A stretch of 64,000 bases of DNA from Linnemannia schmuckeri (GCA_029449235.1 JANATG010000011.1:960001-1024000), one strand, 5' to 3'; numbered from the stretch's first letter, positions 1 to 11,615 are shown. Notes: a model not told the origin generated them from the letters alone. Translations and numbers: made by a program.

Positions 1-1166
1 GACATAGAAGAACCAGGACAACAGCAATCACGACGGGCGATGTCAGTTTGCTCAGAGGGAGGCGACCGGCTTGCGGAAGAAATTCAGACGACCCGACCGT
101 ACGCTTGTACTTGGGAGAGTTGTTTGAAGCGGTTTACAAAACATCAGAAGCTGAAGGCGCATATCTGTATGGCTCATGAGGGGCGAAAACCTTACCCTTG
201 CCCGGCGGAAGGATGTGACAAGAGTTTTCAAACTCCCAGCAAACTCCGAAAACACTCTCTTCAGCACTCTGGTAAGAACGTCAATTTTGATATCGGGGGA
301 ATGTCTGTCATGAGTATACGAAAAGGGCCATTTCTGACATGACTTTGCGGTATTAAATTTCATAGAAGCGAAGCGGTATGCTTGTGCGTATCCTGGGTGC
401 GGAGAATACTTTATTAAATGGTCCTTGCTTCAAAAGCACACCAAGATCAACCACAAGACAACCCAATGTAATATCTGTGGCAAGGCGATCTTGAAGAGGA
501 ACCTAAGTGCCCATATGAAAATCCATGATGCGTCTCGACCAGAAGTCCCATGCACAGTCGAAGGGTGTCAGAAAGTCTTCTCCACTGTAAGTAATCGATA
601 GTAAAGCGGATAGCCATCAACTGCAGTGAAAGGAAAAATGGCCTGTGACTAACCCACGTCCTTCTCGCTTTTGTCGAAAAAAAAAAAAATAGGAGCGGAC
701 TTTGGCGACACATATAAAGACTTCACATCCGAGTTCATCAGGAACACCTCAATTCAAGTGCGAGTACGAGGACTGCGGGCAAGCCTTCTCCTTTAAGCAC
801 GTTCTGGAGCGACACATCCGCAATCGTCACACAAACCCACAGACAAAACGGAAGAAAAGGAACGATGCACTCGAGTTTGATGTCATTGATGCCTTGGCTG
901 GCTTTGATGACGAGGACGAAGCCGCAAAGTTACCCTTTGCATGTCAGGTCCCTGGTTCCGGTTGCAATCGACGGTTTACGACAGAGGCGTTGCTGAAGAG
1001 ACACTTGAAGAGTCGGATGCACATGTCGGGCGAGGTGACGGGACTTGCGGTATTGCGGGCAATGGAGCAAGATGAGAACCGGACCATTCAGGATATGATT
1101 GCCCTGCACCTCGACGCAAGCAACAGTAGCAGTAACCTGAACAGCCCAAGCAACAACAGCGCGTAG
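1..1166 (+). CDS. TFIIIA-like C2H2 zinc-finger protein, 5' end outside window
   Basis: Probable RNA polymerase III transcription factor A, which binds the internal control region of 5S rRNA genes. Three exons are visible: 1-271, 366-586 and 693-1166. Both introns are GT-AG (donors GTAAG), and the frame stays open for 322 codons to the TAG. Seven C2H2 fingers follow one another with short TFIIIA-style linkers: ACTWESC..H, PCPAEGC..H, ACAYPGC..H, a short CNICGK finger, PCTVEGC..H, KCEYEDC..H and a last one, CQVPGSGC...H. The family normally has nine fingers, so about two should lie upstream. The frame is open through base 1, so the ATG at 40 need not be the start. The C-terminus is a short Ser/Asn-rich tail. 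It is convergent with the ANCHR-like gene, only 80 bases stop to stop. Another many-fingered C2H2 protein cannot be excluded, but the finger spacing fits TFIIIA best. Confidence 0.8.
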
Positions 1167-1246
1167 AATTGCGTTTCTTTTCCCCTATACGATAAATATT
1201 AGCGCAATCTTGTTGTTTCAGCGGCGAATGATCAACCGCTTGCTTT

Positions 1247-2950
1247 TTATTTCACAGAGGCCTTGACAAAGGGTCTTGGACGATGCTTCTTCATCTCCCA
1301 GTCGGCCTCTGGTCCGATATGACTCTCCCGGAAACACTCTTCGCAGTAGTTGTCGTTGTCGCATCCTGGACATGTCCACGTAGTATCCTCATTGCACATG
1401 CCTAATAAAACATGAGAAATAAAAAAAGATCAATAATCAGTGATACGAACTACGTGGCGAATTTCCCTTGCAAAAGAAGTCGACCAAAAGTCACACAAGA
1501 AAGAAAAAAAAGGCACTTACAGCACCAGTTATCTGGATTTTCATTATCATCGATGCCTCCAGACCGCAGCTCGTCCAGTCCAACAGCGGCAGGTGGAGGG
1601 CCTAATCCATCACTGTCCGTTGACGATGCCTTGGAGGCATTGGACCGGATGGACGACAAGCCCTGGATGCCCTTCTTGAGGTCCTCGTTCCGAGAATGCA
1701 GGTCCTTCATCCGCGCCTCGTCCAGGTTCCCATACTTGGATTCCAGCTGAGCCTCTTCCCTTAACTGTGTGATTAACCGCGAAGCTTCATCATCATCATC
1801 ACCATCAAAGCCGCCTCTGTCCGTCGAAAGTGATACTCCCGCCATTCGATCCAGCTGGTCGCCAAAAGCGCGCTCCTGCTTTGACTCTTGACCTTCGTCG
1901 TTATCATGGGCGCTGTTCCTATCACGGCGGTGGTCGTGGGAAGCTGCTGGAGGTGGCTGATGGTTCTGTAGAAACTTTGATAGAGTCTTTTCAAGATCCT
2001 TGGTCACATCGTCAAGCTCCTGCTCATCTCCCACCTTCTTGTCGTTGCTATTGCTGTTGTTGCTGCTCAATGTCAGTTTGATTTCTTGCTTCTGACCAGG
2101 ACTGAGAGTATCCAGGTCGTCCAGAAAGTCCAAATCGTCGTGATCATTTCCGTCCACCAGTAAGTCCTCCGAGTCTGCCAAAATCTTGTCAATCTATTAT
2201 GTTATTACAAACAGAAAAGGAACGAGTTCAATACCACAAGCTTGTAAGGCCAGGGTGAGAAACTGTATAATAATAATAGAAACGCACCTCTTCTTGGTCG
2301 AGCACCGAGTCTTTTGGGATAAAATACGAAGACATGGACTTTTGAGACGCAGCAGATCCCAGGACATCCATGGGGATAGGCCCACCAGGAGTGAGTGTGT
2401 TTTTCTCATTATTGCTATTGTTGTTGCCGCTGTTGCTAATGTGCGATTCTTGACCCCATTGATACTGCGACCCTTCCTGGAGTGGTGGTGGGCTGAGGTG
2501 GGTCGCAGCTGGCGAGTGCCCAAAGACCTTTGAAAAGTGCAAAGCAAGGTCCTGGTCACTGGTTTTTGAGTAAAGGAAAAAGAAATGATGTCATGAGGTA
2601 AAAAAAAGTTATGTGTGAGCGAAAGTTTTGGTGTGTCGACCCGTAAACTCAAGAACGGTGTAGCAGCGATAATGGTGTATCCATTGAAGTGCTCCCTTGC
2701 AAGCAATGGCACATATCAAACGATGCTAACACGAAGCTGTCCCCTCGTCAAAGAAGAGAACGTTATTCAATTTTTTCTTTAACGCTTATGAGAACGTAAG
2801 CGGCATGAGTTGCCATGAGAGAATGAGCAGTCGTCTTTACCTGGATGGCATTGCGGCGGCGCCTGTTTCCTTGAGTTTTGCGAGTCGTTCTGCAAGGGCG
2901 TGGTCCGAGATGGCGCTATTTCCTCTTGGAGTGTTGTTGCTAGTTGACAT
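1247..2950 (-). CDS. ANCHR/ZFYVE19-like protein without FYVE finger
   Basis: Four exons: 2841-2950, 2288-2558, 1521-2193 and 1247-1401. They give 402 residues with frame and GT-AG sites kept at every junction. The C-terminus, rebuilt across the last intron, reads NWCCMCNED followed by CPGC, YCEEC and H residues. This is the cysteine-rich zinc-binding tail typical of ZFYVE19/ANCHR, an abscission-checkpoint regulator that binds ESCRT-III CHMP4 and VPS4 in animals. The N-terminus has two short amphipathic segments (ALAERLAKLKE and DQDLALHFSKVFG) placed like the MIM1 motifs of that family. A coiled segment (SRLITQLREEAQLE) precedes the tail. The middle is acidic and low-complexity. The animal protein begins with a FYVE finger; none is present here, because exon 1 starts directly with the first MIM-like segment. 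A role in ESCRT-dependent cytokinesis is inferred from the family only. Confidence 0.72.
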
Positions 2951-4118
2951 GAGCGTGTGCGAGCAAATGTGGCAATTGGTGAAGGTGGTGAGAAAGAGAG
3001 TTGAAAGGGGCGATAGACAGCACGCACCTTGTACCCCTTTTTTCATTTGGAGGGAAAAAAAGGAGACTGTCTTTTTTAAACAGATTACGGCTAGCAAGGC
3101 AGACTAAATCCTATTGCAGCGCCCCCACCGTAGCATCACGAACGCATACAACGACAACAAACATGTGGGCACAACTCGCAAGGACCAGTTCAAGTAGTGT
3201 TTTTACACTTCATGAGAGAACGAGCGACAAGCAATCGCGGCCAGCCTTGTCGATAGAATGCTATAGTGCATTGGTAGGCATGTTGCTCAAGACCACATAG
3301 CAAGGCTGAGAACAAAAACACCGAAAGTCCGTCACCCTTTGAACAGTGGTCGTCAACGTCTTGCTAGAATACGCGATTGATATTGTAAGTCGTTCCCAGG
3401 GATAATGCTGATGGACGACTCGGTAATACTCGAAAGAAAGCTGTTACTTCGAAAGATGCCCCTGGCACATAAATAGAACGAGCGCTTTCTTGTTTACTGG
3501 ACTGATCTACGAATAATGGCTTCATTTCAAATACTTAGTCGATCCCAAAAGGACATGTATACGTGACAAATCGCAAATTATGCAAAAGAAAATAAAACAA
3601 CATATCCATCCATGCACGGACTCCATTCATTGACTTGTCTATCTGACTTTACTTTTCCCTTTCTTCTCTCCATCCTTCACGCCTCATCTTCGCAAAACAA
3701 AGACCAGATGAACTTCTCTGTTGCTAGTGATCTTATGTTTCGATCGCGATAACTTCTTTCGATGCGTTTGCTCGAGTACAAGGAGAATAAAAACTTCTTG
3801 AGAGCATAAAGGGGAAAACTGCTTAGTTTCATATAGTACACTGTTCGGAGGTTCGGAAAATGGTTGTTTTTGTTCATATATAAGGTGAATTGTGCGGGGC
3901 CAGCCTCACTACACAATCCTTTTTGTTTTTTTTATTCGCGTTTTTAATACTTTTTAAAAGAAAGAGAAAGGGTGCTTGCTGGTATGGGTACAACGGAGAG
4001 GGAAGAGATTAAATCACAATGCAGGAGAGAGAGGGGTCTAAGGGTGATGGAGGAGATATGTTGGAGGAAGAGGAGAGGGGAGTAAAGAAAGGAGAGTGAT
4101 GGTCGATGACAGACAAAT
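2951..4118. other. Intergenic, no gene seen
   Basis: This 1.17-kb stretch holds the promoter of the ANCHR-like gene and the 3' region of the LPMO-like gene; both are read leftward. Open frames here are short and without family features. A purine-rich patch at about 3955-4110 is the likely 3' UTR of the LPMO-like gene. Confidence 0.6.
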
Positions 4119-5712
4119 TTAGTTGTCCTCGGCAAGGTCAGCAAAGACGTTGGTCGAGTTACCGAGAGTAGAAGTGCTGGGGTTCTCGCCACCAGCGCCC
4201 TTGACCTGGAGATCCCAGCACGAGGCGTAATACTCGTCTTCGTTCAACTCCCAGCGCCACTGAATGACATAGGTACCCGAAGCAAGATCCGCGGGGACAT
4301 CGAAGCAGCCACCACAAGGAGTGTGGTCAGTATCACCGTCGATGTGATTGCAGTTCTTATAGTTCAACTTAGCAATGTTGGCGCTGGAGAATCCAGACTG
4401 GTTGGGGTCCTTGGTGAGGATGGTCTTGGGCATGTTAATCCAGACGGGGTTGTTGGGCTCATTCGGCTTGGCGTGGTTCTTGGCAGGCCAGCGGATGCAC
4501 ATCTTTTGACCGGCGGTGGCCGTGGCCATGGCGCCGAAGCGGCCGCCGTAGGCCTTAGAGATGGGGTGCTGGCGGGTCTCGTCTGCGCCGGGCTCGATAC
4601 CGTGGTCGTGGTCGGAGCAGGGAACAAAGTCCTTGGGGTCCTGATGATAGTGTCTGCTGGGGGAGAAGCTGTCGAGGCCACCGAACTGGACACCCGAGTT
4701 GACGGGATACTGACGGGCCCAGCCGAAGCACTTGCCATCGCTAGCGCGCCAGCCTATTTGATGAGGGGAATAGATGATAAAGAATAGGTTAGATATACTG
4801 GTTGATGATGATGACTGATAAAGTGATGGAGGTGATATTAAAAAAAAAAAAAAAAAAAAAAAAGACCGAGCCCTTGAGGTGCACAACAAAGAAAAAGAAA
4901 TCCAATTGGAAAATGGAGGATTAATGTGGGCGGGGCCAAAGGAGTGAAACCATGCCTCTCTGTCCTATTATGTCAACTCATCACTCAACCAGTCTCAACT
5001 CTTGTTTGTCTCTTTTATGGATTTTTTTTTTTTTTTTTTTTTTTGGTTGCTTTGATTGCTTATGTGAGTTGTGTAGTATTGTGTGTGTCGTTGATTTGCC
5101 ATAGACTGTTGTTTAGCTTGTCAAGTGTGGTTGTGCCTGAATTAACCTCAATGACCTCAAAATAGGGCTAAAAAAGGTGAGTTGGACTCGAATGAAGGAT
5201 ACACAAAGTAGGGCAAAGAGGGCACAGAGGGCAACGAGGGAAAAGAAAAAGGCGACGGTCTAGCCTGCGGCCCAAACGAAGGCAAAAAAACGTCAGGTCC
5301 AACGACCAGTTTTGCCAAAAGAACAACCCTTCTCTATTTTGAGCCCACTTTAATTGTGCCCTCAGAAAAAAAGAAAAAGCACCGGAAAATACTAAAGGGA
5401 CAGTGGTCGACGACGGGTGGTTGATAGGGAGGAGGCGAAAGAAAGTGTAAAAAAAGCAAAATAAAAAAGACTGAGAGCAATAGGAATTTGCACTAATGAA
5501 GGAAGAAAAAAAGTGGGGGAGGGGGAGGAATTTGCCGAGAGTGAAGAGGGGGTGTTGTAAAGATGGTGGTGGAAGGAGCGGATTGTATTTTTACCTGGCT
5601 TGTTAGGGTCGTTGAAGCGCCAGTCGACACAGTCGGCCCAGGAGTGGGCCTTGACCATGGTAGCGACAAGGGCGAGGGCAGCAGAAGCAATGACGGAGGT
5701 ACGGAAAAGCAT
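4119..5712 (-). CDS. Secreted lytic polysaccharide monooxygenase-like protein
   Basis: Two exons, 5595-5712 and 4119-4753, encode 250 residues. A signal peptide of 22 residues (MLFRTSVIASAALALVATMV, then KA) ends just before His23. The mature protein would thus begin HSWADC, giving the N-terminal histidine needed for a copper histidine brace. The likely second brace histidine is His133 in CIRWPAKNHA. Tyr215, in DEYYASCWDLQV near the C-terminus, sits where the axial tyrosine lies in AA9-type enzymes. Eight cysteines remain after processing (28, 48, 85, 125, 174, 186, 189, 218), enough for four disulfides. There is no carbohydrate-binding module; the C-terminal 25 residues are Ser/Asn-rich and could be glycosylated. 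Oxidative cleavage of a polysaccharide is inferred; substrate and AA family are not assignable by eye. The 841-base intron is far longer than the roughly 90-240 bases usual in neighbouring genes. Confidence 0.75.
4754..5594 (-). other. Long intron of LPMO-like gene with A24 and T23 tracts
   Basis: The intron runs from a GTAAAA donor (5594) to a TAG acceptor (4754). On the + strand it has an A24 run at 4840-4863 and a T23 run at 5022-5044. In the transcript these would be complementary and could pair across about 160 bases. Confidence 0.75.
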
Positions 5713-6724
5713 TGTGATAGTGCGAAAGAATGTGAAGAGTTGAGGAGTAAGGTGGAGTTGTTGTTGTACGGATGGCTGGAAGGAAGGGAGGAGGGAAGAA
5801 AGTAAGGGTTTTGACGTTGAGTGTCGTAAGGTGTCGTGAGGGGATGCCCGAAAGGGAGTGTGGGTGGAGGTGAGAGAAGAGAGAAGAGGATGGGGTGAAG
5901 GTGAGGAAGGGAATAGAAAAAGACAAGGAGATTTGCGCCTTTTTATACCTGAGAGTGCTCACAGCCACAGGTATGAAAAAAAAACGAATGAATGGAAAAG
6001 ACAAAAAAAGAGTGAGGCAGGGCTGGGTTTGGGTTGCTTAGATAGGTCCAGGTACATGTTCCGGGACCCCGGTCTTCCGCTTCCTTTCTCCACTCCTTCT
6101 CCGATGAATGTGTATGTCAGAACAATCAATGGCGACAGCGAAACAAAGAACAGTAAAGGGGGATATGGATGACAAAGAAACAGTTGGGTGAGAGTTCGGA
6201 TTTTTTTTACGGCTGAGACGAAATGAGTTGGATCCTCGCCAACGAGGGTGTGCTTCTTCTAGTATGGAGCTCATTCACTCTATCTCTCTCTCTCTTTCTC
6301 TTTTACTGCAGGCTACTCCTTCTGAAGGAGTGATGGGAGGCCATATTTGACCCTGGATCCAGCGATGCATATTTGTGTCGGTTGCTGATCAATACACATT
6401 CAATCAAGTCCAGAAACCCGCCGTTTGTTGACGATCTTTGAGTCCAACGCAAAACCCAAGAACAATCCTCACCTCAACCTCGGATTGGTGGTCATTGCAA
6501 AATCTGAACTCAGGCATCGACCCCTGTCTCGCTTCTTTTTTTGTTTGTTTTCTCCTTTTCTCCTTCTTGTTGGTCTTGGCTAAACAGCATCCCAATCAAA
6601 GACAACTGTTTGAAGTGATGACCCAACCCCATTGCCGGTGACCCGGTCAAGAAACAAATCAAGCGGAACCACTTGCCGATCAACCGCAGCCTCCAGATAT
6701 CGAACTCAGGTTAAGAAAAGCCTG

Positions 6725-6822
6725 ACTGGCTGGCCGTAAGGCTCTAGCTACCTGGTTGGCTGGCCGTGCCCCTAGCTAACTGGCTGGCTGACTGTGAGGC
6801 CCCAGCTAACTGGCTGGCTGTC
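6725..6822 (+). repeat. Degenerate CTGGCTGGC/TAGCTAAC short repeats
   Basis: About 98 bases with four diverged copies of a unit of roughly 20-30 bases built on CTAGCTAACTGGCTGGC. The copies differ by substitutions and small gaps. The stretch lies in a gene-free region and has no open frame of note. Confidence 0.7.
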
Positions 6823-8699
6823 AGGTACAGTTACGACCACCGATTGTGCTTAAAAACGATCAGGGGACGGTCCCCAGGTCAAAAACGACTCAGAGGCAGG
6901 CACTCACTGGTCAACTAGATCGTGCTCTTGGGCTCTTCTTATTGGCACCGGCGACCTTTCTTTTGCCACGCCAAAAAGTTACTAAGATGGACATTTGGAC
7001 CGGGATCCATTCACTCCCTGCTTTTCTCACTTCAAAACAAGGCATAGAACTATTGTCCACTTTTTGACAGCACGGATCGAAAGTATGGACATTCCTTCTC
7101 TGATACATACGTAAAAAAGTTTGGTGCACAGAAAGAACCAGCGACCTAGATCGACCCATTTACCACACCATCTAGCCCCTCTGTCTCGCCCTCTCCGAAG
7201 CTCCATAGTTTCGTAAATGAGCGGCTCTTTTCTCTCTCTCTTTCATGCATATCTTTGCCACTGGTTTTCACACTTTTTTGGTTATGATTTTCATTGGAGC
7301 GGGGCGAATAAAGATGCAAGGAGCCCAATGCGCATGTAGAGAATAACCTCTGTTGTCTATTACATTATGAGTGCTCTTTTTTATCTTTTTTTTTGTCGCT
7401 TTTGCTCGGTAGATGCCTATAAGTCGACTCTTTCCTCTCCTCATTTGATTAGGTAGTGAACCTTTTTTTTCCCCACCTTGTCCGAAGCTGGAACCCCATA
7501 AAATGTGCAGGATGAGTGGATTGTTCCTTCCTGCAGGATGTACTATTTATGAATTTTTGGAGATGTTCTATCAACTTCTTTCTTTCCATCCTCCTCTTCC
7601 AACTATGATTCCTTTCATAGGGAATCGCAGTAAAATGATAAGACCGTTGAGAAAGACGCAAGAGATGCTAATTGAGGAGGGCGTTCCTGGGGAAGGTAGG
7701 TACGAGGAGAGATAACTAATTGGGCAAGACATGTAGTCGTTTTGCGTCGATTGTCCAGCCTCGCCTTTCACCGCAATCCTGTCCTTAACCACTCGTACTA
7801 ATTAGTATTTCTACGCCTGCCTGCCCTTTGCCGAAAAGCCCATGATTCCCTGAGAAATCGCCTGAAACAAAAAAATAGGCAGAAACAAGAGCCCTTGAAG
7901 CCTGTCTCTTTCAGTCCTAACCTCCCGTTCCGAGTCTTTCGTTAACCACGTTTTGTTTTGGACTCCAGCTTTGTAACTCCTCTGTGGACGTCCGGTCTAA
8001 ACCATTAGCCTGCGAAAACGATGAGAGTACCTTGTTTTTCTCCCTTCTTGGAGTGGTTGAGTAAGCGGCCGAGCGGCATACTTATACTATGACTCTTTTG
8101 GCGCAGTTTTGCCAGGGAAGAAAGAGGTAAGATGGGATGGCCCGTGGACTACAATACCGAGGGGAGTAAAGCAGTTTCGTATGACTGACAAACAATTGAA
8201 GAATGAAGCTACTGGCTTGGGAAGTCAGGATTGCTGTGTGGACATCTTTTTGTGCTTTTTGTTTTTCAAGGACTATGTTCCTGTTGCATAGAGAAGGAAT
8301 GAATGCGGCCGTGCACAAATTTTGCCCCGCCTTGGCCTTTTTTTTAAATCATTTGGTCATTTGTTCATTTGTTGAAGGTGCATCAGGACGGAGATACAAA
8401 AGAGTCTGTTCATTTCTTTCCATTATTCGTCATCTGTTGTTTGTACTGTACTTACACCAAGACCGCAAGTAATGTCCATCAGGGCAAAGCGAAAATGACC
8501 TTTTCCAGCCAAGGCTTCTAGGTGTGACTTTTTTATTTTTTTTTCGTTGGAAAAAATTAAGCCAACAAGTGAAGGAAGAGCACAACTTCACCGACCGACA
8601 CTTTACGTACGAACACACGGCAAAAAACATATTCTACCAACACCGACACGACAGTACTAACATTGTACAAGTCTTTCTACGACACTACTGATTATAAAC

Positions 8700-8741
8700 A
8701 GGACAAGGTCGATTACTAGCAGGACAAGGTCGATTACTAGC
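8700..8741 (+). repeat. Two exact 21-bp tandem copies in MDM12 leader
   Basis: Two adjacent identical 21-base units (AGGACAAGGTCGATTACTAG plus C) end 18 bases before the MDM12 start codon, and a partial third copy (AGGACCA) follows. They lie in the probable 5' UTR. A TATAAA sequence occurs a few bases upstream, near 8691. Confidence 0.85.
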
Positions 8742-8759
8742 AGGACCAGATCACCCGGC

Positions 8760-11615
8760 ATGTCGTTTGTGTTCGAATGGGACAAGCTCGATGACGAAGT
8801 CGCCCTGCAGATCGAGGGAATGATCCACGCCCACTTTCAACGCATTCCAAAGCCGACCTTCATGGGCAACATCGCCGTCTCAAAGTTCCGCTTCGGGTCA
8901 ACGCCGCCCAATATTACTGTTTTGGACGTGACAGATCCCTTGGAGGAGTGGTATGTCCATATGGACCAGGAAGAGGCCCGGCTCGCTCAGGAGGTTGCCG
9001 AGGGCGGGGGAGGTGAGAGTATGGACGAGGATGATCTTGCGAGTGGAGAGGAGTACGATGATGATGAGTACTCGTATTCAGGAGACGGGAGCATTGTCAT
9101 GGTTGGTGAGGGGGACGACATTGAGTACCTGCGATCAGGATCTTATGAGGAGGACGAGCAGCTCGAGACGGAAGAATGGATGCGTCGGCATCACCATCGG
9201 TCACAACGTCAGGAGGGATCGGGATCTGATCACGAGTACTACACATCAACACGGGATCACAGCCAGCACTTCAAATCTGCATTGGCGAGTCCGACCAGGA
9301 TATCACCTTCGTCTTCAGCGTCGTCATCGGGTTCTGGTCAGTCGCGCCGTCCTTCATCAGCACGCGACCATCCGCCACAGACAGGGAGCCAGTATTATGG
9401 TGACAACAAGGAAAGCAATGCAGCATCAGCAGCGTCTAATCGCGGCAATCGTAACCCTAAGCTGGGTATCGACACTAGCCTCGGTTCACCAGCACGCGCA
9501 CGCTCTTTTTCTTCGCCTCAACATAATCCCATCTCGACCAAGAAGCCGACAACAACCCACAGCCTAAGCTCTCATGCATCGGATGACGAAATCGAGAGCG
9601 AGGCATTTTATACCCAGGGCGAGTCGACCATCTACCAGCGCATGAAGAATCTGGTCCTTGAGCCCTCTAGTTTCTTATCTTCAAGACCTGCCTCGGTAGA
9701 AGGGGAAACGTCGGACGACCATCTTCAACCAAAATCCTCATCGACCACACAACAAACGACACTCGGCGCTCCTTTGCTTCCAACAACCCCAGGAGGACCA
9801 AACGGGAATGCCAACAACGGACTTGGATTTGGATTCAATGCAGGCATGGGATCGAGCCCGGGTTCTGTCCTTTCATCTGTCATGCAAACCCGATCGAATA
9901 CTCGACCACTGTCAGCTGCCTCATTTTATAGCACACCTCCCGCGGCAGCAACAGCAGCTGGAGCAGCTACCTCTCATCCCACAGCAGCTCAACATCCACA
10001 GCTTTACTTTCCAGATCTCTCAGGGATGGTCGTTTCTGGAAACTCACTGTTGGGATTACGGGCAGGAACCCCCTCAAGGACGATACCCAGCACTCCTCGA
10101 GGGTTTGAGTCACCCACACTGGCGTTCTCGCGACGACAGAGTTTCTCGGACAACGGCAGTGATGATCCTGCTGCGACTTCGACAAGCAACCGATACTCGG
10201 CGCCGGTCTCAATACCTTCGCAGAGTGGGCTCGACCACCACCAGCAGACTACCGAGTACATGTCGCCAGTAGAAGCGCTCAGTTTTGACGCGTTTTCTCG
10301 GCAACCCAAGGTGGTCGAGCGGTTGAAGAATGAAGAGAACGTCCGCCCTTCTCGTTCTCAATCGGTCCAGTCATATAATGAGAACCATCAGTCTCAACAC
10401 CATGCCAGTCCTCGCAGTCGGCCTGATCGAGGCAGACAGCAACGACAGGCTGACGGGAGGAGGCGAAGAAAGCTGAATCAGGATGATGGCTATCGCCGAG
10501 CAGGACCTGGAGATCAACCCTCATTCCCTCCTTCCCCCATCCCAGTGACTAAGCGTCACGAGAACGATATTCAAATGTTGCTTGCTGTTCAGTATCAAGG
10601 CCAAATGGGGTTCACAGTGGAAACAGAGCTCCTTCTCAACTATCCGACCTATGCTTTTTTGACGCTGCCAGTCAAGCTGGTTATTACCGGATTTTCGTTC
10701 AAGAGTAAGTTCGGCGTGAACACTAGACGTGGTTTGGTAATAGATAACATTGAGACTGAAATATTAACAACGTACTCTTCATTTCATGCTTTGAATAGCC
10801 AAGATGCTGATGGGATACCTTCGGGACCATGTCAATGTTACTTTCTTGGAGCCAGAGGACCCTAACGAAAGGTACAAAGAAAGCTCTTGGTTGGTAGCTA
10901 TTTTGACTTCACACTTTGCCACTTTTAAATTCAAGATCTAATCTGCTATTTATTCTTATTCGTTCCTCTAGCATCCTGTCCAATGTCAGGATCGAGTCTC
11001 AAGTTGGCGATGAACAAAAGCAAGGTAGGCCGCTCTACTCTCAATTGCGTTTTATTTATTGCAAATAAATAATGGTGACATGCAAAACAACAAAGTAGGA
11101 GCACGAGATTGACCCTTTTGTGCTATTTTTTTTTGTTCACTCGCTCGCTTTTTAAAGCCGTACTCAAGAACGTAGGCAAAATTGAACGATTTGTGGTTGA
11201 GCAACTCCGAAAATTCATTACCGAGGATTTTGTCTATCCAAGTTACCATTCTATCGAACTGCTGCGTGCCCCTGCGCCGGCGCCACCATTACCACCACCA
11301 ACAACAACAGCACAGCCCGTCGCAGACGCCGCCGCAAGCTCAGCGGCCCTGACCACGGCTGGATCCGCTGGTCGTGATCGGTCGTTGTCGTCAAGAGGTG
11401 TGTCGCCAGCTGCATCTATTACTGCTGAATCCGTTAATCACGAACCTTATAGACTAGGAGGAGCTGGAGTGGAGCGAGGCCTTGGAGGACAGAGAGGAGA
11501 AGGACTTGTAGGTTCTCGTGGCTCTGCAGGGTCAACAATCACTACTGCTAGTCTGCATGAGGCTTCGTCGCTTCGAGCTCGACCACGAGCTGGTTCAACG
11601 TACAGTCGTCATTAG
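8760..11615 (+). CDS. MDM12: Mdm12, ERMES complex SMP-domain protein
   Basis: Mdm12 is the cytosolic subunit of the ER-mitochondria encounter structure (with Mmm1, Mdm34, Mdm10) and carries phospholipid between the two membranes in its SMP domain. Exons are 8760-10704, 10799-10871, 10972-11024 and 11158-11615, giving 842 residues. The N-terminal SMP half (about 1-75) has FEWDKLDDEVA and FRFGSTPPNITVLDVTDP. The second half (about 599-724) has NDIQMLLAVQY, VKLVITGFSFKTKMLMGYL, ESQVGDEQKQ, VLKNVGKIERFV and YPSYHSIELL. Between them lie about 510 residues of acidic, then Ser/Gln/Pro-rich low-complexity sequence. A Ser/Ala-rich tail of about 118 residues ends the protein. Yeast Mdm12 is 271 residues, so this one is three times longer by insertion. 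The insert is in the same open exon as the first half and interrupts no splice site. Confidence 0.93.

Larger units (their letters stand above)
5713..8759. other. 3-kb intergenic region, no gene seen
   Basis: The LPMO-like gene on the left and MDM12 on the right are transcribed away from it. The left end (5750-5910) is G- and GA-rich, i.e. CT-rich in the sense of the LPMO-like gene. The middle holds the CTGGCTGG-type repeats described separately and a near-palindrome GGGGACGGTCCCC at about 6863. Open frames are short and show no family features. Confidence 0.6.

Noticed and set aside
4323..4787. Open frame of 154 codons on the + strand
   Set aside because: It is antisense to the LPMO-like exon 2 and mirrors its codons; no family features.
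8050..8130. tRNA-like D-arm sequence GCGGCCGAGCGGC
   Set aside because: No T-arm with TTCGA-type loop, no acceptor stem and no anticodon arm at the right distance.
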